Origin: Escarpia spicata
Lineage: Eukaryota > Annelida > Polychaeta > Sabellida > Siboglinidae
NCBI GenBank assembly: GCA_963995525.1
Contig: OZ023209.1
Coordinates: 7,791,881-7,855,880 of the forward strand
Length of the DNA: 64,000 bases
Direction: 5' to 3'
A model generated the notes under the pieces. It saw nothing but the letters and a program-made list of their open reading frames with translations, did not search any database and was not told where the DNA came from. The position numbers and the translations under genes are program-made. Within the stretch, counting starts at the first letter, position 1. The number at the start of each line of letters is the position of its first letter. Positions 61,801-64,000 of the stretch are shown here, piece after piece.

Positions 61801-64000
61801 AACAACGACATGCCTTACACACTACAGACTACAAACTACAAACAACGACATGCCTTACACATCACAGACTACAAACTACAAACAAAGACATGCCTTACAC
61901 ACTACAGACTACAAACTACAAACAACGACATGCCTTACACACCACAGAGTACAACCTACAAACAACGACAAGCCTTACACACCACAGACTACAAACTACA
62001 AACAACGACATGCCTTACACACCACAGACTACAAACTACAAACAACGACATGCCTTACACACCACAGACTACAAACTACAAACAACGACATGCCTTACAC
62101 ACTACAGACTACAAACTACAAACAACGACATGCCTTACACATCACAGAATACAAACTACAAACAATGACATGCCTTACACACTACAGACTACAAACTACA
62201 AACAACGACATGCCTTACACACCACAGACTACAACCTACAAACAACGACAAGCCTTACACACCACAGACTACAAACTACAAACAACGACATGCCTTACAC
62301 ACTACAGACTACAAACTACAAAAAACGACATGCCTTACACACCACAGACTACAACCTACAAACAACGACAAGCCTTACACACCACAGACTACAAACTACA
62401 AACAACGACATGCCTTACACACCACAGACTACAAACTACAAACAACGACATGCCTTACACACCACAGACTACAACCTACAAACAACGACAAGCCTTACAC
62501 ACCACATACTACAACCTACAAACAACGACATGCCTTACACACCACAGACTACAAACTACAAACAACGACATGCCTTACACACTACAGACTACAAACTACA
62601 AACAACGACATGCCTTACACACTACAGACTACAAACTACAAACAACGACATGCCTTACACACCACAGACTACAAACTACAAACAACGACATGCCTTACAC
62701 ATCACAGACTACAAACTACAAACAACGACATGCCTTACACACCACAGACTACAACCTACAAACAACGACATGCCTTACACACCACAGACTACAACCTACA
62801 AACAACGTCAAGCCTTACACACCACAGACTACAAACTACAAACAACGACATGCCTTACACACCACAGACTACAACCTACAAACAACGACATGCCTTACAC
62901 ACCACAGACTACAAACTACAAACAACGACATGCCTTACACACCACAGACTACAACCTACAAACAACGACAAGCCTTACACACCACAGACTACAAACTACA
63001 AACAACGACATGCCTTACACACCACAGACTACAAACTACAAACAACGACATGCCTTACACACTACAGACTACAACCTACAAACAACGACATGCCTTACAC
63101 ATCACAGACTACAAACTACAAACAATGACATGCCTTACACACTACAGACTACAAACTACAAACAACGACATGCCTTACACACCACAGTCTACAACCTACA
63201 AACAACGACAAGCCTTACACACCACATACTACAAACTACAAACAACGACATGCCTTACACACCACAGACTACAAACTACAAACAACGACATGCCTTACAC
63301 ACTACAGACTACAAACTACAAACAACGACATGCCTTACACACTACAGACTACAAACTACAAACAACGACATGCCTTACACACCACAGACTACAAACTACA
63401 AACAACGACATGCCTTACACATCACAGACTACAAACTACAAACAACGACATGCCTTACACACCACAGACTACAACCTACAAACAACGACATGCCTTACAC
63501 ACCACAGACTACAAACTACAAACAACGACATGCCTTACACACCACAGACTACAACCTACAAACAACGACAAGCCTTACACACCACAGACTACAAACTACA
63601 AACAACGACATGCCTTACACACCACAGATTACAAACTACAAACAACGACATGCCTTACACACTACAGACTACAACCTACAAACAACGACATGCCTTACAC
63701 ATCAGACTACAAACTACAAACAATGACATGCCTTACACACTACAGACTACAAACTACAAACAACGACATGCCTTACACACCACAGTTTACAACCTACAAA
63801 CAACGACAAGCCTTACACATCACAGACTACAAACTACAAAAAACGACATGCCTTACACACCACAGACTACAAACTACAAACAACGACATGCCTTACACAT
63901 CACAGACTACAAACTACAAACAACGACAAGCCTTACACACTACAGACTACAAACTACAAACAACGACATGCCTTACACACCACAGTCTACAACCTACAAA
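55812..64000 (+). repeat. Right-edge mosaic with overlapping duplications
   Basis: Several overlapping direct duplications are visible: 55726-56850 with 59006-60130 (offset 3280), 56076-56850 with 57276-58050 (1200), 57276-59062 with 59356-61142 (2080) and about 59476-60100 with 61276-61900 (1800). Note that 3280 = 1200 + 2080. Markers are GACTAGAAAC (55827, 59107), TTACATACT (56179, 57379, 59459), repeated AAAAAACGACA, and CATCATAG followed 40 bp later by CACTAGAG. From about 61900 the order is less clearly paired. The CAATGCC plus ACGACGACAAGCC cassette of the left part is not seen here. The array continues past the window end. Confidence 0.82.
63691..63728 (+). repeat. 38-bp monomer (2-bp loss)
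   Basis: ATCACAGACT is reduced to ATCAGACT, a loss of one CA. This is the only length change in the window that is not seven bases. It lies near the right edge and could be real CA slippage or a sequencing or assembly error. Confidence 0.93.

Larger units (their letters stand above)
1..64000 (+). repeat. 40-bp monomer satellite array spanning the whole window
   Basis: The entire window is a head-to-tail tandem array of one 40-bp monomer, always in the same orientation. Each monomer begins TGCCTTACAC (or AGCC at its first base) and ends AACAACGACA. The consensus contains 18 A, 14 C, 3 G and 5 T, so it is 42.5% GC with strong strand asymmetry. Phase bookkeeping gives 1601 complete monomers plus 32 nt at the right edge, with 13 length-variant monomers and no unique insertion. 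Recurrent variable positions are 1 (T/A), 12 and 13 (CC, CT, TC), 15, 17, 18-19 (AC, TC, TT, AT, GT, CC), 25 (A/C), 34, 36 (C/T at the only CpG) and 38. Neighbouring monomers typically differ at one to three positions. An array of this purity is typical of eukaryotic satellite DNA. The satellite family, species and chromosomal position cannot be read from the sequence. Confidence 0.98.

Noticed and set aside
1..64000. CRISPR array
   Set aside because: CRISPR arrays alternate conserved repeats with unrelated spacers. Here every base belongs to the same 40-bp unit, and there are no spacers or cas genes.
1..64000. CENP-B box within the monomer
   Set aside because: The reverse complement contains TCGTTG, loosely like part of the CENP-B box, but the required TTCG start and CGGG end are absent. 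Centromere identity is not supported by this motif.
1..64000. Telomeric repeat or telomere-adjacent tract
   Set aside because: No TTAGGG, TTTAGGG, TTAGG or similar short G-rich telomeric tandem is present on either strand.
1..64000. G-quadruplex-forming array on the reverse strand
   Set aside because: The G-rich strand has only two GG pairs per 40 bp and no GGG runs, so standard quadruplex motifs are not met.
1..64000. Nucleosome-phasing unit (4 x 40 = 160 bp)
   Set aside because: The number is close to common nucleosome repeat lengths, but the A-runs are 7 bp apart rather than about 10 bp, and no consistent 160-bp variant pattern was seen. Chromatin data would be needed.
1..64000. Mobile element, tRNA, rRNA or promoter sequence hidden in the array
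   Set aside because: Phase accounting leaves no unassigned bases, so there is no room for an inserted element. No terminal inverted repeats, tRNA-like folds or polyA tails were seen.

Overview
This window is a single uninterrupted tandem satellite array from base 1 to base 64000. It contains no recognisable gene, RNA gene, mobile element, CRISPR array or unique-sequence island. The unit is a 40-bp monomer that starts TGCCTTACAC and ends AACAACGACA, read in the AC-rich orientation. I followed the monomer phase across the whole window and found 13 length-variant monomers: eleven of 33 bp, one of 47 bp and one of 38 bp. Their net effect is -72 bp. This closes exactly: 64000 + 72 = 64072 = 1601 complete 40-bp slots plus a 32-nt partial monomer at the right edge. 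Both edges lie inside the array, so its true length is unknown. An array this long and pure points to a eukaryotic genome, probably centromeric, pericentromeric, subtelomeric or other heterochromatin. The sequence does not identify the species or the chromosomal location.

Layout. Most monomers differ from the consensus at only a few recurrent positions (1 T/A, 12-13 CC/CT/TC, 18-19, 25 A/C, 36 C/T). Rarer variants serve as markers of higher-order repeats (HORs). By eye: 3-mer tandem at 201-440; 65-mer (2600 bp) x2 at 2441-7640; 77-mer (3080 bp) x2 at 8491-14650; 30-mer (1200 bp) x2 at 14897-17296; re-use of the 77-mer tail at 17084-19452; a 4.0-4.7 kb HOR in three long copies and a partial fourth at 19487-36603, with internal deletions; a nested 56/55-mer and 30-mer complex at 37021-41784; 41-mer x2 at 41654-44940; 42-mer x2 at 45023-46702 and 46703-48382; a mosaic at 48383-51411; 55-mer (2200 bp) x2 at 51412-55811; and a mosaic with offsets of 1200, 3280, 2080 and 1800 bp from 55812 to the end. 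Boundaries carry an uncertainty of about one monomer.

What stands out. (1) The monomer appears to be built from heptamers of form nACTACA (5 x 7 + 5 = 40), and 12 of the 13 length changes are exactly one heptamer at the same site. (2) The + strand consensus has no stop codon in any frame. Because 40 mod 3 = 1, all three frames encode the same 40-residue periodic polypeptide. This explains the very long open frames (up to about 7.25 kb), which I treat as artefacts of the satellite and not as genes. (3) Nested duplications of different sizes and ages record repeated unequal exchange or amplification. I found no evidence of a new functional system; the interest lies in the evolution of the array.
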